Assembly (NCBI RefSeq): GCF_023336935.1
Contig: NZ_JAMBLR010000006.1
Coordinates: 1-64,000, forward strand
Length of the DNA: 64,000 bases
From: Phascolarctobacterium sp. ET69
GTDB taxonomy: Bacteria > Bacillota > Negativicutes > Acidaminococcales > Acidaminococcaceae
Direction of reading: 5' to 3'
A program made the translations under genes and the position numbers. How positions within the stretch are numbered: position 1 is the stretch's first letter; each line of letters starts with the position of its first letter. This document shows positions 19,038 through 28,040 of this stretch, piece after piece. A model generated the notes under the pieces. The model was not told the DNA's origin and did no database searches. It worked only from the letters and a program-made list of their open reading frames with translations.

Positions 19038-19922
19038 ATGGAAATCAGAACCCTGCGCTATTTTTTAGAGGCGGCGCGCGAAGAAAATATGTCCAAAGCG
19101 GCGGAGCGGATGCACATATCGCAGTCGGCGCTTTCCAAACAGTTAAAAGGGTTGGAGGAGGAGCTTGGCAAAAAGCTGTTTGTGCGGCACAGCTTTTCGA
19201 TTGAGCTGACGGAAGAAGGGATGCTTTTGCGCAAGCGCGCGGAAGATTTGCTTTCGATGGCGGATAAAATAACGGCGGAGTTTGCCTCAATGGACGACAT
19301 TATCGGCGGCAATATTTATTTCGGCTGTGCGGAATCGTACCAAATCCGGCATTTAGCGGCTTTAATAAAGCGTTTTAAAAAACAGTACCCGGGGTTTCAT
19401 TACCACATTACCAGCGGTGATACGGAGCAGGTAACGGAAAAGCTGGATAAAGGGCTTTTGGATTTTGCCGTACTGGTAGAGCGCCCGGATTATGCAAAAT
19501 ACAATGTTGTTAAAATGCCGGAATCGGACCGTTGGGGGCTGGTAATGCCTGCCGGGTGCGCACTGGCGCAGAAGGATTGCATTACTTTTGAAGATTTGCT
19601 CGGGCTGCCGCTGTTTTGCTCCGGGCAGGGCTGGCACGCCGATTTGCCGCTGTGGTGCGGTGAGCGCATTAACGAGCTGACGCTGGAAGGTTCATTCCGG
19701 CTGTCGTATAATGCTTCTGTTTTTACGCGGGAAGGACTGGGTTATTTATTAACCTTTGAGCATCTGGTTAATACCAGCAGTGAAAGCGGGCTTGTGTTCC
19801 GACCGCTGTACCCGGAGCTGACGACGGATATGTTTATTATCTGGAAGAAACATCAGGTATTTACGCCAATTGCCGAGCGGTTTATTAACGAGCTGCAAAA
19901 AGAATTTGGGAGAAACTATTAA
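19038..19922 (+). CDS. LysR family transcriptional regulator
   Basis: A 294-residue regulator. The N-terminal winged helix-turn-helix spans about residues 1-60 (ENMSKAAERMHISQSALSKQ), followed by a linker helix and a periplasmic-binding-protein-like effector domain from about 90 onward. It is divergent from the 18676/17554 operon with a 125-base intergenic region. That region holds the AT-rich imperfect palindrome TCATATCGTGATATGA near 18975-18990, a plausible T-N11-A binding site. It very likely regulates that operon. A GGAGG site precedes the ATG. Confidence 0.9.
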   Translation: MEIRTLRYFLEAAREENMSKAAERMHISQSALSKQLKGLEEELGKKLFVRHSFSIELTEEGMLLRKRAEDLLSMADKITAEFASMDDIIGGNIYFGCAESYQIRHLAALIKRFKKQYPGFHYHITSGDTEQVTEKLDKGLLDFAVLVERPDYAKYNVVKMPESDRWGLVMPAGCALAQKDCITFEDLLGLPLFCSGQGWHADLPLWCGERINELTLEGSFRLSYNASVFTREGLGYLLTFEHLVNTSSESGLVFRPLYPELTTDMFIIWKKHQVFTPIAERFINELQKEFGRNY

Positions 19923-20048
19923 AGTTTTCTGGCATCGGCCTGAAAAGTGAAAATGCAAAAGTTTTTAAATTGCTAATCGAAAAACAGAGAAAAATTTGAT
20001 AGAATTAAAAATATAAAAAGAGTTAAAAATTTTTTAAGGAGAAAAACT

Positions 20049-20594
20049 ATGCGTACAGTTGCCTGTTTTGGCGATTCTTTAATTTTTGGTTTTCCGTATG
20101 GCCCTAAAGAATCATGGATTGCGGAAGTTGAGGCAGAAACCGGGGTAACCATGCTTAATTACGGCGTGTGCGGCGATTGCTGTGATGATATTGTGTACCG
20201 CCTGAAAAATATGTATCTGCCTGAGCAGGTTGAAGCTGTTTTATTTTGGGGCGGAGCAAACGATATTTTAAACGGACGCCCGCAGGGCTTTGTTATTGAT
20301 GATTTGAAACGTGCGGCGGAATTTTGCGCGGCAAAAAAATGGCCGCTGGCTTTTGTGCTGCCGCTGTTTTCGGCTGATGACGATTTTAACGCAAGGGCAG
20401 AGCTTTTGCGGCGCCGTATGCAGCTTGAGTTCGGCGGGAAAGTATTTTTGCTTGATTTGCAGGAGGCTGTTGGCGAAACTGACAGAGAATTGCAGGCTGC
20501 GTATTTTGACGGCATTCACCCTACAATAGCAACCTATAAAAAACTTGGCATGTGCGCTTCGCAGCTTTTGGCAGGCTGGCTGAAAGGCGAATGA
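20049..20594 (+). CDS. SGNH/GDSL-type esterase
   Basis: A 181-residue single-domain hydrolase. All SGNH blocks are present: block I FGDSLIFG with the catalytic Ser, block II Gly in NYGVCGD, block III GGANDI with Asn, and block V DGIHPT with Asp and His. Such enzymes deacylate lipids or remove acetyl groups from sugars. No signal peptide is seen, so it is probably cytoplasmic. It is a single gene preceded by AAGGAGAA. Confidence 0.88.
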   Translation: MRTVACFGDSLIFGFPYGPKESWIAEVEAETGVTMLNYGVCGDCCDDIVYRLKNMYLPEQVEAVLFWGGANDILNGRPQGFVIDDLKRAAEFCAAKKWPLAFVLPLFSADDDFNARAELLRRRMQLEFGGKVFLLDLQEAVGETDRELQAAYFDGIHPTIATYKKLGMCASQLLAGWLKGE

Positions 20595-20684
20595 TTTGCT
20601 TTAAAGAGGCGGCATGGGGTATAATAATAGATAATAATAAAATGGCTTTAACAGGCCTTAAAATATGATACAGGAGATTTTATA

Positions 20685-21956
20685 ATGTTTATTGACAGAG
20701 CGAGAATTTATGTGGAAGCAGGCGCCGGCGGTGACGGTATGAGCAGCTTCCGCAGAGAAAAATTTGTAGAAAAGGGCGGCCCTAACGGCGGCAACGGCGG
20801 ACGCGGCGGCAGCGTTATTCTGCGTGCCGATAAAAATCTTAATACGCTGATTGACTTCCGCTATAAACGCAAATTTGTTGCAAAACGCGGCGGACAGGGC
20901 GGCAACAGCAACTGCACCGGGCACAGGGCTGATGATGTTATTGTAAAGGTGCCTATGGGCACGCTGGTGCGTGACGACGCAACCGGTGTACGGCTGGCTG
21001 ACCTTATTGAGGACGGGCAGGAATACGTTGTTGCCAAAGGCGGGCGCGGCGGTAAAGGCAATGCCTGCTATGCAACGTCTACCAACCGTGCGCCTACTTT
21101 TGCCGAAAAAGGCGAACCCGGTGAAAACCGCTGGGTTAAGCTGGAGCTTAAACTTCTGGCGGATGTAGGGCTTGTAGGCTATCCCAGCGTAGGCAAATCA
21201 AGCATTATTGCGCAGGTATCGGCAGCAAGGCCGGAAATTGCGGCTTACCATTTTACCACGCTGACTCCGGTGCTTGGCGTAGTGCGTATCGACGCCGAAC
21301 GCAGCTTTGTGCTGGCAGATATTCCGGGCCTTATTGAAGGCGCGCATCAGGGCGTTGGCCTTGGGTATGACTTTTTGCGCCATGTGGAACGCACAAAGGT
21401 GCTTTTGCACGTGCTTGATGTTTCCGGTACGGACGGGCGCGACCCGATTGACGATTTTGAAAAAATTAATTTTGAACTGAAAGAATACAGCGACAAGCTG
21501 GCACGCCGCAAGCAGCTTGTTGTTGCCAATAAAATGGACTTGCCAGAGGGCAGGGAGAATTTTGAACGCGTAAAAAAATATGTGGAAGAAAAAGGCTTTG
21601 AAATTATGCCGGTATCGGCAGCAACTGGCGACGGTTTGCAGGCATTGATGTTTAAGGCTTATGAAATGCTGCAGGATTTTGTTCCGGAAGAAGATGAGGA
21701 AGAAAACCTGCTTATTGAAGAAATTGACCCGGACAGCTTTGAAGTAGTGCCCGGCAACGATACTGATTTTGAGGTGCGCGGCAAAAATATTGAGCGCCTT
21801 GTTGCCATGACGAATTTTGACAATGATGAAGCGTTGTACCGTTTCCAGCTTATCTGGAAAAGCCTGAAAATTGATGATGCCCTGAAGGAAGCAGGCATTA
21901 CCGAAGGACAGACTGTGCGTATACGCGACATGGTATTTGAATTTAAAGAATATTAA
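20685..21956 (+). CDS. obgE: GTPase Obg
   Basis: A 423-residue ribosome-assembly GTPase. The glycine-rich OBG domain fills residues 1-158 (GGNGGRGGSV). The G domain has GYPSVGKSS, DIPGLIEGA and NKMDL. The C-terminal OCT domain covers about the last 75 residues. It binds the 50S subunit and links ribosome assembly to (p)ppGpp. It is followed 14 bases later by proB, an arrangement common in Firmicutes. Confidence 0.97.
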   Translation: MFIDRARIYVEAGAGGDGMSSFRREKFVEKGGPNGGNGGRGGSVILRADKNLNTLIDFRYKRKFVAKRGGQGGNSNCTGHRADDVIVKVPMGTLVRDDATGVRLADLIEDGQEYVVAKGGRGGKGNACYATSTNRAPTFAEKGEPGENRWVKLELKLLADVGLVGYPSVGKSSIIAQVSAARPEIAAYHFTTLTPVLGVVRIDAERSFVLADIPGLIEGAHQGVGLGYDFLRHVERTKVLLHVLDVSGTDGRDPIDDFEKINFELKEYSDKLARRKQLVVANKMDLPEGRENFERVKKYVEEKGFEIMPVSAATGDGLQALMFKAYEMLQDFVPEEDEEENLLIEEIDPDSFEVVPGNDTDFEVRGKNIERLVAMTNFDNDEALYRFQLIWKSLKIDDALKEAGITEGQTVRIRDMVFEFKEY

Positions 21957-21970
21957 ATGGGGTGAGGGGT

Positions 21971-23104
21971 ATGGTTTTACAGCGGAGTGATTTAAAAAAA
22001 GCCAAAAGGGTTGTTGTTAAGGTAGGTTCAAGCACAATTACCCATCAAAACGGCAAACGTGATTTTGGGCGTATTGACAGGCTGGCGCGTGAGATGTCTG
22101 ATTTGCAGAATCAGGGGCGCGAGATGATTCTGGTAACGTCCGGTGCGGTTGCAGTTGGGGTGGACAGGCTGGGGCTGCCCGAAAAGCCGCGTACCATACC
22201 CGGAAAGCAGGCTGCTGCTGCAATAGGGCAGGGCATTTTAATGCACACTTACGAAAAGTTCTTTGCCGAATACGGGCAGATTGTGGCGCAGGTACTTTTA
22301 ACGCGTATGGAGGCCATCGACCGCCACCGTTACACCAACGCGCGCAACACTTTTATGGAACTTTTGAAAAACGGTGTTATTCCCATTGTTAACGAAAATG
22401 ACGTAGTTGCGCTGGATGAACTGAAAATAGGCGATAACGATAATATGTCGGCGCTGGTTGCCGGAATTACCGACGCCGATCTGGTTATAATCTTATCTGA
22501 TGTGGAAGGTCTTTATACGGCCAACCCGCAGACGCATCCGGAAGCAAAACTCATCAGCCAGATTGAAGAAATTACGCCTGAGGTAGAAGCGTTAGCCGGC
22601 GGTGCAGGCAGCTCCGTTGGCACGGGCGGCATGTTTACCAAGCTGCAGGCGGCAAAAAATGCCACAAGCTCCGGCATTAACATGGTTATTGCCAGCGGCA
22701 GCGAAAAAGATGTTATCGCGCGTATTTTAAACGGCGAGGAAATCGGCACGCTGTTTGCATCGAAAGAAAACCGTTTGCAGTTCCGCAAACGCTGGCTGGC
22801 GTTCGGCGCGCGCATTATGGGCAAAATTATTGTTGATGACGGCTGCGTAAAAGCAATTAAAAAAGCTGGCGGATGCAGCATTTTGCCGGCAGGCATAAGC
22901 GGCGTGGAAGGTGATTTTGAAGCAGGCAACACCGTAAGCGTTGTTACGCAGGACGGGTTTGAACTGGCAAGGGGTTTATGCCACTATTCTTCGGATGAAT
23001 TGCAGAAGATAAAGGGCTGCAAAACATACCATATAGAAAAAATTCTTGGCCACAAGAATTTTGATGAAGTAATTCACCGCGACGATTTGGTAATTTTAAA
23101 TTAG
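21971..23104 (+). CDS. proB: Glutamate 5-kinase
   Basis: A 377-residue enzyme that phosphorylates glutamate in the first step of proline synthesis. The amino acid kinase domain shows VVVKVGSSTI, VTSGAVAVG and IVNENDVVALDEL. A C-terminal PUA domain (about residues 280-370) is present, as in most bacterial ProB. The ATG at 21971 follows GAGGGGT. The nine-base gap to proA implies translational coupling. Confidence 0.97.
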   Translation: MVLQRSDLKKAKRVVVKVGSSTITHQNGKRDFGRIDRLAREMSDLQNQGREMILVTSGAVAVGVDRLGLPEKPRTIPGKQAAAAIGQGILMHTYEKFFAEYGQIVAQVLLTRMEAIDRHRYTNARNTFMELLKNGVIPIVNENDVVALDELKIGDNDNMSALVAGITDADLVIILSDVEGLYTANPQTHPEAKLISQIEEITPEVEALAGGAGSSVGTGGMFTKLQAAKNATSSGINMVIASGSEKDVIARILNGEEIGTLFASKENRLQFRKRWLAFGARIMGKIIVDDGCVKAIKKAGGCSILPAGISGVEGDFEAGNTVSVVTQDGFELARGLCHYSSDELQKIKGCKTYHIEKILGHKNFDEVIHRDDLVILN

Positions 23105-23113
23105 GAGGCTGAC

Positions 23114-24373
23114 ATGATGACTACATTTGAACTGGTAAGAGCTAAAGCAGAAGCGGCTCATAAAGCTGCGTGCGCACTGGGCGTAGTATCGGCAGCTGTA
23201 AAAAACAAGGCGCTGCTGGCTATGGCGGATGCGCTTCTGGCAAAAACGGATTTTATTATTGAAGCCAATGACAGGGATATGCAGGCTGCCAGAGAAAACG
23301 GCATGAAAGAATCCATGCAGGACAGGCTGCGCCTTACGCCCGAACGTATTGAAGGCATGGCGGAAGGCTTGCGCCAGGTAGCGGCATTGCCTGACCCTGT
23401 CGGCAATGTTATAGGCGGGCAAACGCTTGCCAACGGTCTTAAAATTACCAAAGTACGTGTGCCGCTCGGCGTTATCGGCATTATTTATGAAGCACGCCCC
23501 AATGTAACGGCAGACGCTATCGGCCTGTGCTTAAAATCCGGCAACGCGGTTGTGTTAAAAGGCGGCAGCGAAGCCATGCAGTCTAACATGGCGGTTGCAG
23601 GCGTGCTTACCGAAGCCGCTGAAGCAGCAGGCATACCGCAGGGGGCAATTCAGTTTATTGATACTGCCGACCGTGCTGCGGTAACGGCGTTAATTAAACT
23701 TAACGACTTTGTTGATGTAGTAATTCCGCGCGGCGGTGCAGGCTTAATTAAGGCTGTTGTACAAAACGCCACTGTGCCTGTTATTGAAACCGGCAGCGGT
23801 GTATGCCATACTTACGTGGATGCAGCGGCAGACTGCGCGATGGCGCGCAAAATTGCCTTTAATGCCAAAGTGCAGCGCCCTTCCGTATGCAACGCCATGG
23901 AAACGCTTTTGGTGCATAAAGATGTGGCAGGTGAGTTTTTGCCGCAGATGCTGGACGAATATTTTAAAGCGGGCGTAACTGTTTTTGGATGCCCGGCAAC
24001 GCAGGAGTTTGATGAACGCGTACAGCCTGCAACGGAAGAAGACTGGGCAACGGAATACGGCGATTTGCGCCTTTCCGTTAAAATTGTGGAAAGTATTGAC
24101 GAAGCGCTGGAACATATTGCCAAATACGGCACCAAACATTCCGAATGCATTGTAACGGAAGATTATAATGCGGCGCGTAAATTCCAGGACTGCGTAGATG
24201 CGGCGGCGGTATATGTTAACGCGTCAACACGTTTTACGGACGGCTTTGAGTTCGGCTTCGGTGCGGAAATCGGCATCAGCACGCAGAAGCTGCATGCGCG
24301 CGGGCCTATGGCTTTGCCGGAACTTACTTCGTATAAATTCCTTATTAACGGCAGCGGGCAAACCCGCGGTTAA
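23114..24373 (+). CDS. proA: Glutamate-5-semialdehyde dehydrogenase
   Basis: A 419-residue NADPH-dependent reductase of gamma-glutamyl phosphate, the second step of proline synthesis. The aldehyde dehydrogenase fold shows YEARPNVTADA, ALCLKSGNAV-like LCLKSGNAVVLKGG and the catalytic Cys in PSVCNAMETLL. It acts directly with ProB, which is encoded just upstream. Two in-frame ATGs begin it; the first is taken. Confidence 0.97.
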   Translation: MMTTFELVRAKAEAAHKAACALGVVSAAVKNKALLAMADALLAKTDFIIEANDRDMQAARENGMKESMQDRLRLTPERIEGMAEGLRQVAALPDPVGNVIGGQTLANGLKITKVRVPLGVIGIIYEARPNVTADAIGLCLKSGNAVVLKGGSEAMQSNMAVAGVLTEAAEAAGIPQGAIQFIDTADRAAVTALIKLNDFVDVVIPRGGAGLIKAVVQNATVPVIETGSGVCHTYVDAAADCAMARKIAFNAKVQRPSVCNAMETLLVHKDVAGEFLPQMLDEYFKAGVTVFGCPATQEFDERVQPATEEDWATEYGDLRLSVKIVESIDEALEHIAKYGTKHSECIVTEDYNAARKFQDCVDAAAVYVNASTRFTDGFEFGFGAEIGISTQKLHARGPMALPELTSYKFLINGSGQTRG

Positions 24374-24390
24374 TAAGTGCGGAGGTTAAA

Positions 24391-24600
24391 ATGGAAGAAA
24401 TTGAACAGGAAGTGCTGGATTTATTACAGCGCAAAACTGATAATACGGATGAACTTACCGTACGCTTCCGCAATGCGGTAATGCTTGAGCGTGTTAAGAA
24501 AAAACTGCTTGGCATACCTGTGGCACGTTACGATAAAGAAAAACGCCGCGCATATCTTGAATATCCCGACGGTAGAAAAGTGTATGAAGATGAACAATGA
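24391..24600 (+). CDS. Small partner protein of the zeta-like ATPase
   Basis: A 69-residue acidic N-terminus, basic C-terminus protein with no recognised motif. It begins 17 bases after proA with GGAGG and overlaps the next gene by 17 bases. Small genes in this position and overlap are typical antitoxins of zeta-type kinases. I infer a partner role, but the sequence has no epsilon-antitoxin signature that I can see. Confidence 0.6.
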   Translation: MEEIEQEVLDLLQRKTDNTDELTVRFRNAVMLERVKKKLLGIPVARYDKEKRRAYLEYPDGRKVYEDEQ

Positions 24601-25174
24601 TAAAAAGTCGGAAATAATTGTTTTTGCCGGGCCCAACGGCAGCGGCAAAACAACTGTTACCATGCTTGCCAAAATAATTCAGCCGTATATTAATGCGGAT
24701 GAAATAAAAAAGAATTTGCTGTGCGAAGATTTGGAAGCGGCCAAAATTTCCGAAGGCCTGCGTGAAAAAGCACTGGCGCAGAAACAGAGCTTTACGTTTG
24801 AAACAGTGCTTTCAACACGCCGCAACCTTGATTTGCTGCACCGCGCCAAAGAACAGGGCTATTTTATAAGGTGCATATATGTTTTAACGGTTGACCCGGC
24901 AATTAATGTGTACCGCGTGTTTTCGCGCGTGGCGTCGGGCGGGCATCCTGTGCCGAAAGATAAAATTATTTCTCGCTGGCATAAAGCGCTGGGGCTGGTG
25001 CCGGAACTTATCGGCGTGTGCGATATTGTGCATATGTATGATAACTCGGATGAGCCGTTCAGAATTTTTAAAAAGCGCAAAACGGAAACCTTTACCTGGC
25101 CGTGCGATTTATGGCCGCAGGAGGCCATAGAAAAACTTATAACTACCGGAACAACAAGTATAGAACGTAAATAA
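24584..25174 (+). CDS. Zeta-toxin-like P-loop kinase
   Basis: A 196-residue P-loop protein. Walker A is FAGPNGSGKTT, followed by NADEI, FETVLS and the RVASGGHPVPKDKI...R segment characteristic of the zeta toxin / UDP-sugar kinase group. Classical zeta toxins phosphorylate UDP-N-acetylglucosamine and block peptidoglycan synthesis; many chromosomal relatives have other roles. Start could be 24584 or 24590. It overlaps its 69-residue neighbour and sits after proBA. Confidence 0.75.
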   Translation: MKMNNDKKSEIIVFAGPNGSGKTTVTMLAKIIQPYINADEIKKNLLCEDLEAAKISEGLREKALAQKQSFTFETVLSTRRNLDLLHRAKEQGYFIRCIYVLTVDPAINVYRVFSRVASGGHPVPKDKIISRWHKALGLVPELIGVCDIVHMYDNSDEPFRIFKKRKTETFTWPCDLWPQEAIEKLITTGTTSIERK

Positions 25175-25177
25175 TAT

Positions 25178-25215
25178 AATACCGGAAGCCTTTATACGGT
25201 TTCCGGTATTTTTTT
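25178..25215 (+). terminator. Intrinsic terminator after the zeta-like gene
   Basis: The stem ATACCGGAAGCC/GGTTTCCGGTAT is followed by seven T. It closes the obgE-proBA-zeta region. Confidence 0.9.
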
Positions 25216-25370
25216 GCGCTAAGTTAAGTAAAAATAAAGCAGTATTAAAAAGAAAACAAACAAAATATCCTAAAGTAAAACCTTGGTAAAAAATGCCCTG
25301 TAGAGCTTGCAGATACGGAAAAAGATTTGTAAGATAAAAATAAAGTTAGCTATGGGAAACAGGTGCGGAA

Positions 25371-26195
25371 ATGAAGGCGGATTTACATATACATTCTGTA
25401 TTTTCGGACGGCAGCGACAGCAGGGAGAGTATTTTGCAAAAGGCTGCTGCCGTTGGAATTAAGGTTTTGGCATTTACTGAACATGACACAACAGAAGGCT
25501 GGCAGGAAAGCCTTGCGCTTGGCAGAAGGTACGGAATAACTGTGCTGCCGGGTGTGGAAATATCTGCATGCGATGCTGAAACAGGCAAAAAGGTGCATAT
25601 TTTAGGCTACGGTTTTAAAAGTGCAGAAGCCATAAACGCTTTATGCAGGCCCGTTGCCGAAGCGCGGCACGAAAATTCACTTCAAAAAATAAAAGTGCTG
25701 CAAAAACTTGGGTATAAAATAACGGAAGCAGACGTTTTGCCCTATGCTCATAAATATATTTTTAAAAAGCACATAGTCCGCTATTTATTTGAAAGCGGGC
25801 AGGAAGATAAAATATTCGGGCATGTTTATCATAAAATTTTTCACGGCGGCGGGCCGGGGGATTTTGGCATAAAATATGTAAATGCCGCAGGCGCTGTAAA
25901 AGTAATAACGGAAAGCGGCGGCAAAGCGGTGCTGGCGCATCCGGGGCAGCAAAACAATTTTGAAATACTGCCGGAATTAAAAAGGGCAGGCTTATGGGGT
26001 ATAGAACTTAAGCATCCGGTGCATAATGCTTACTGGCAGAAAATTGTATTGCAGGCAGCGGCAGATTACGGCTTATTTTGTACCGGCGGCAGCGACTGCC
26101 ACGGAATTTATTCCGAAAAATACCACGCTGTTGGTTCCAATTTATGCCCTGCGGCAGCGGCCGAAGAATTGCTGAAACAGAATAAAAACTTTTGA
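25371..26195 (+). CDS. PHP domain phosphoesterase
   Basis: A 274-residue metal-dependent phosphoesterase with the PHP motifs HIHSVFSDG, FTEHDT, PGVEIS, VLAHPGQ and GGSDCHG. Relatives such as E. coli RnaAM (YciV) degrade 3',5'-nucleoside bisphosphates and short 5'-phosphorylated RNA. Monocistronic, between two terminators. Its ribosome binding site is weak (AGGTGCGGAA). Confidence 0.87.
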   Translation: MKADLHIHSVFSDGSDSRESILQKAAAVGIKVLAFTEHDTTEGWQESLALGRRYGITVLPGVEISACDAETGKKVHILGYGFKSAEAINALCRPVAEARHENSLQKIKVLQKLGYKITEADVLPYAHKYIFKKHIVRYLFESGQEDKIFGHVYHKIFHGGGPGDFGIKYVNAAGAVKVITESGGKAVLAHPGQQNNFEILPELKRAGLWGIELKHPVHNAYWQKIVLQAAADYGLFCTGGSDCHGIYSEKYHAVGSNLCPAAAAEELLKQNKNF

Positions 26196-26196
26196 A

Positions 26197-26231
26197 AATA
26201 TTATGCTTGTAAGCAGGCATAATATTTTTTT
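26197..26231 (+). terminator. Intrinsic terminator after the PHP gene
   Basis: A ten-base stem AATATTATGC/GCATAATATT is followed by T residues directly after the stop codon. Confidence 0.8.
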
Positions 26232-26324
26232 GCTTTGCGGCAGTTTTTAAAACGGCAGGGAATAATATTTTTTTGTAGAATTATATAAAAGAATTCTTAA
26301 TATGGATTCGAAGGAGGCGTGACG

Positions 26325-27935
26325 ATGAAAATTACTTTTTTGGGTGCCACAAGGATGGTTACCGGTTCATGCTATCTTATAGAAACAGGCGGCAAAAAAA
26401 TGCTGGTTGACTGCGGTATGTTTCAGGGTTCTAAACTTGTAAACGCTTTTAATGAGCGTGATTTTGTTTTTAACCCCGGTGAAATTGACGCCATGGTTTT
26501 AACGCATGCGCATATTGACCACAGCGGCCTGATACCGAAACTGGTTGCGCAGGGCTATAAAGGGCCGGTGTACTGCACAAAAACCACGCTGGAATTATGC
26601 GGCATTTTACTGCCGGACAGTGCGCATATTCACGAATCGGATGCGGAATTTGCCAACCGTAAGGGAATGCGTGCAGGGCGCAAATTCGTTAAGCCGCTTT
26701 ATACGGTTGATGAAGCCTATGCTGCGCTTAAAAATTTTGTAGTGCGCGGTTTTGACGAAGAATTTGACGTTATTCCCGGCATTAAGGCCAAATTTAAAGT
26801 AGCCGGGCACATTGCCGGTTCTGCCATTGCAGAAATTTTTGCCGAGGAAGACGGCAAAAAAACAAAAATTATTTTTACCGGCGATGTAGGTCAGCCCGGT
26901 GCGCCGATTCTGGAAGACCCTGAACAACTTCAAGGTGCCGATTTTATCATAACGGAATCCACTTACGGCAACCGCGTGCATAAAGTTTACGATAAAGCTG
27001 CTGAACTGGCGGAAATTGTTAACGATACGGCAGAGCGCGGTGGCAATATCATTATTCCGGCGTTTGCCGTTGGGCGTACGCAGGTGCTTTTGTATTATTT
27101 CCAAAAGCTGGCGCACGAAGGAAAAATTTCCAGCGATATACCTATTTACATAGACAGCCCGATGGCTAATAAAGCCACGCAGATTGTGCTTGGCAACCCA
27201 CAGGAGTTTGACGACGAGGCGCGCGCCATTTACGAAATGCAGGGCAGGCACCTGCTTTCGATGAAACAGCTGCATTTTACAGCCACGGCGCAGGAATCGC
27301 GCATGATTAATGAAATGCCCGGCACCAAAATTATTTTGTCTGCCAGCGGTATGTGCGACGCCGGACGCATTCTGCACCATTTAAAACATAACCTCTGGCG
27401 TGAGGACAGCAGCGTTATCATAGCCGGTTATCAGGCGGACGGCTGCCTTGGGCGCAAACTTATTGAAGGCGTGCGCCAGGTAAAAATTATGGGCGAGGAT
27501 ATCCGCGTTAATGCGCGCATTTACAATTTAAAGGGCTTTTCGGCTCATGCCGATAAGGAACAGCTTTTAAACTGGTACGGCAAAATGGCGCAGAAGCCGA
27601 AAGCGTTTTTTGTAACGCACGGCGAAGTGGATGCTTCCATGGAACTTGCCGGAGAATTGCAGCGCCGTATCGGCACGGCTGCTTATATACCGCAGTATGG
27701 CGACAGCGTAAACATCAGCGGCAGCGAATGGCAGGTAACGGAAGCTGCCGTTGCCAGCGATGTTCCGGAAGTTGCAGCGCTTAAAGATTATCTTAAAAAT
27801 CTGGAGCGCACTTATTTGCAGCACCGTGCCAAAATTGAGCAGGTTGTTGCACGCGACAGCGGAAAAGTTAAAGATATACGCAAAAAACTTGAAAAAATTA
27901 AAAAATATGTTGACGATATGCTGTCATCGTTGTAA
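26325..27935 (+). CDS. Metallo-beta-lactamase / beta-CASP ribonuclease-like protein
   Basis: A 536-residue protein of the MBL-beta-CASP family that processes RNA ends. MBL motifs HAHIDHSG, AGHIAGSA and GDVGQPG are followed by beta-CASP motifs ESTYGNR, SASGMCDAGRI, GFSAHAD and THGEVDAS. It resembles YsnC/archaeal CPSF-like exonucleases. A short helical extension of about 70 residues rich in Lys follows. I prefer ATG 26325, seven bases after AAGGAGG, over GTG 26319. Confidence 0.88.
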   Translation: MKITFLGATRMVTGSCYLIETGGKKMLVDCGMFQGSKLVNAFNERDFVFNPGEIDAMVLTHAHIDHSGLIPKLVAQGYKGPVYCTKTTLELCGILLPDSAHIHESDAEFANRKGMRAGRKFVKPLYTVDEAYAALKNFVVRGFDEEFDVIPGIKAKFKVAGHIAGSAIAEIFAEEDGKKTKIIFTGDVGQPGAPILEDPEQLQGADFIITESTYGNRVHKVYDKAAELAEIVNDTAERGGNIIIPAFAVGRTQVLLYYFQKLAHEGKISSDIPIYIDSPMANKATQIVLGNPQEFDDEARAIYEMQGRHLLSMKQLHFTATAQESRMINEMPGTKIILSASGMCDAGRILHHLKHNLWREDSSVIIAGYQADGCLGRKLIEGVRQVKIMGEDIRVNARIYNLKGFSAHADKEQLLNWYGKMAQKPKAFFVTHGEVDASMELAGELQRRIGTAAYIPQYGDSVNISGSEWQVTEAAVASDVPEVAALKDYLKNLERTYLQHRAKIEQVVARDSGKVKDIRKKLEKIKKYVDDMLSSL

Positions 27936-27968
27936 ATTTATTAGTATATAATAATATGCTGCCCTTGG

Positions 27969-28010
27969 TACTGTTCCCAAAGGTAACACGCTTTGGGAAC
28001 AGTATTTTTT
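27969..28010 (+). terminator. Intrinsic terminator
   Basis: A 14-base perfect stem TACTGTTCCCAAAG/CTTTGGGAACAGTA with an eight-base loop is followed by six T. Confidence 0.93.
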
Positions 28011-28040
28011 GCGGCATAAAATATAAAGGAGGCACTTTAT

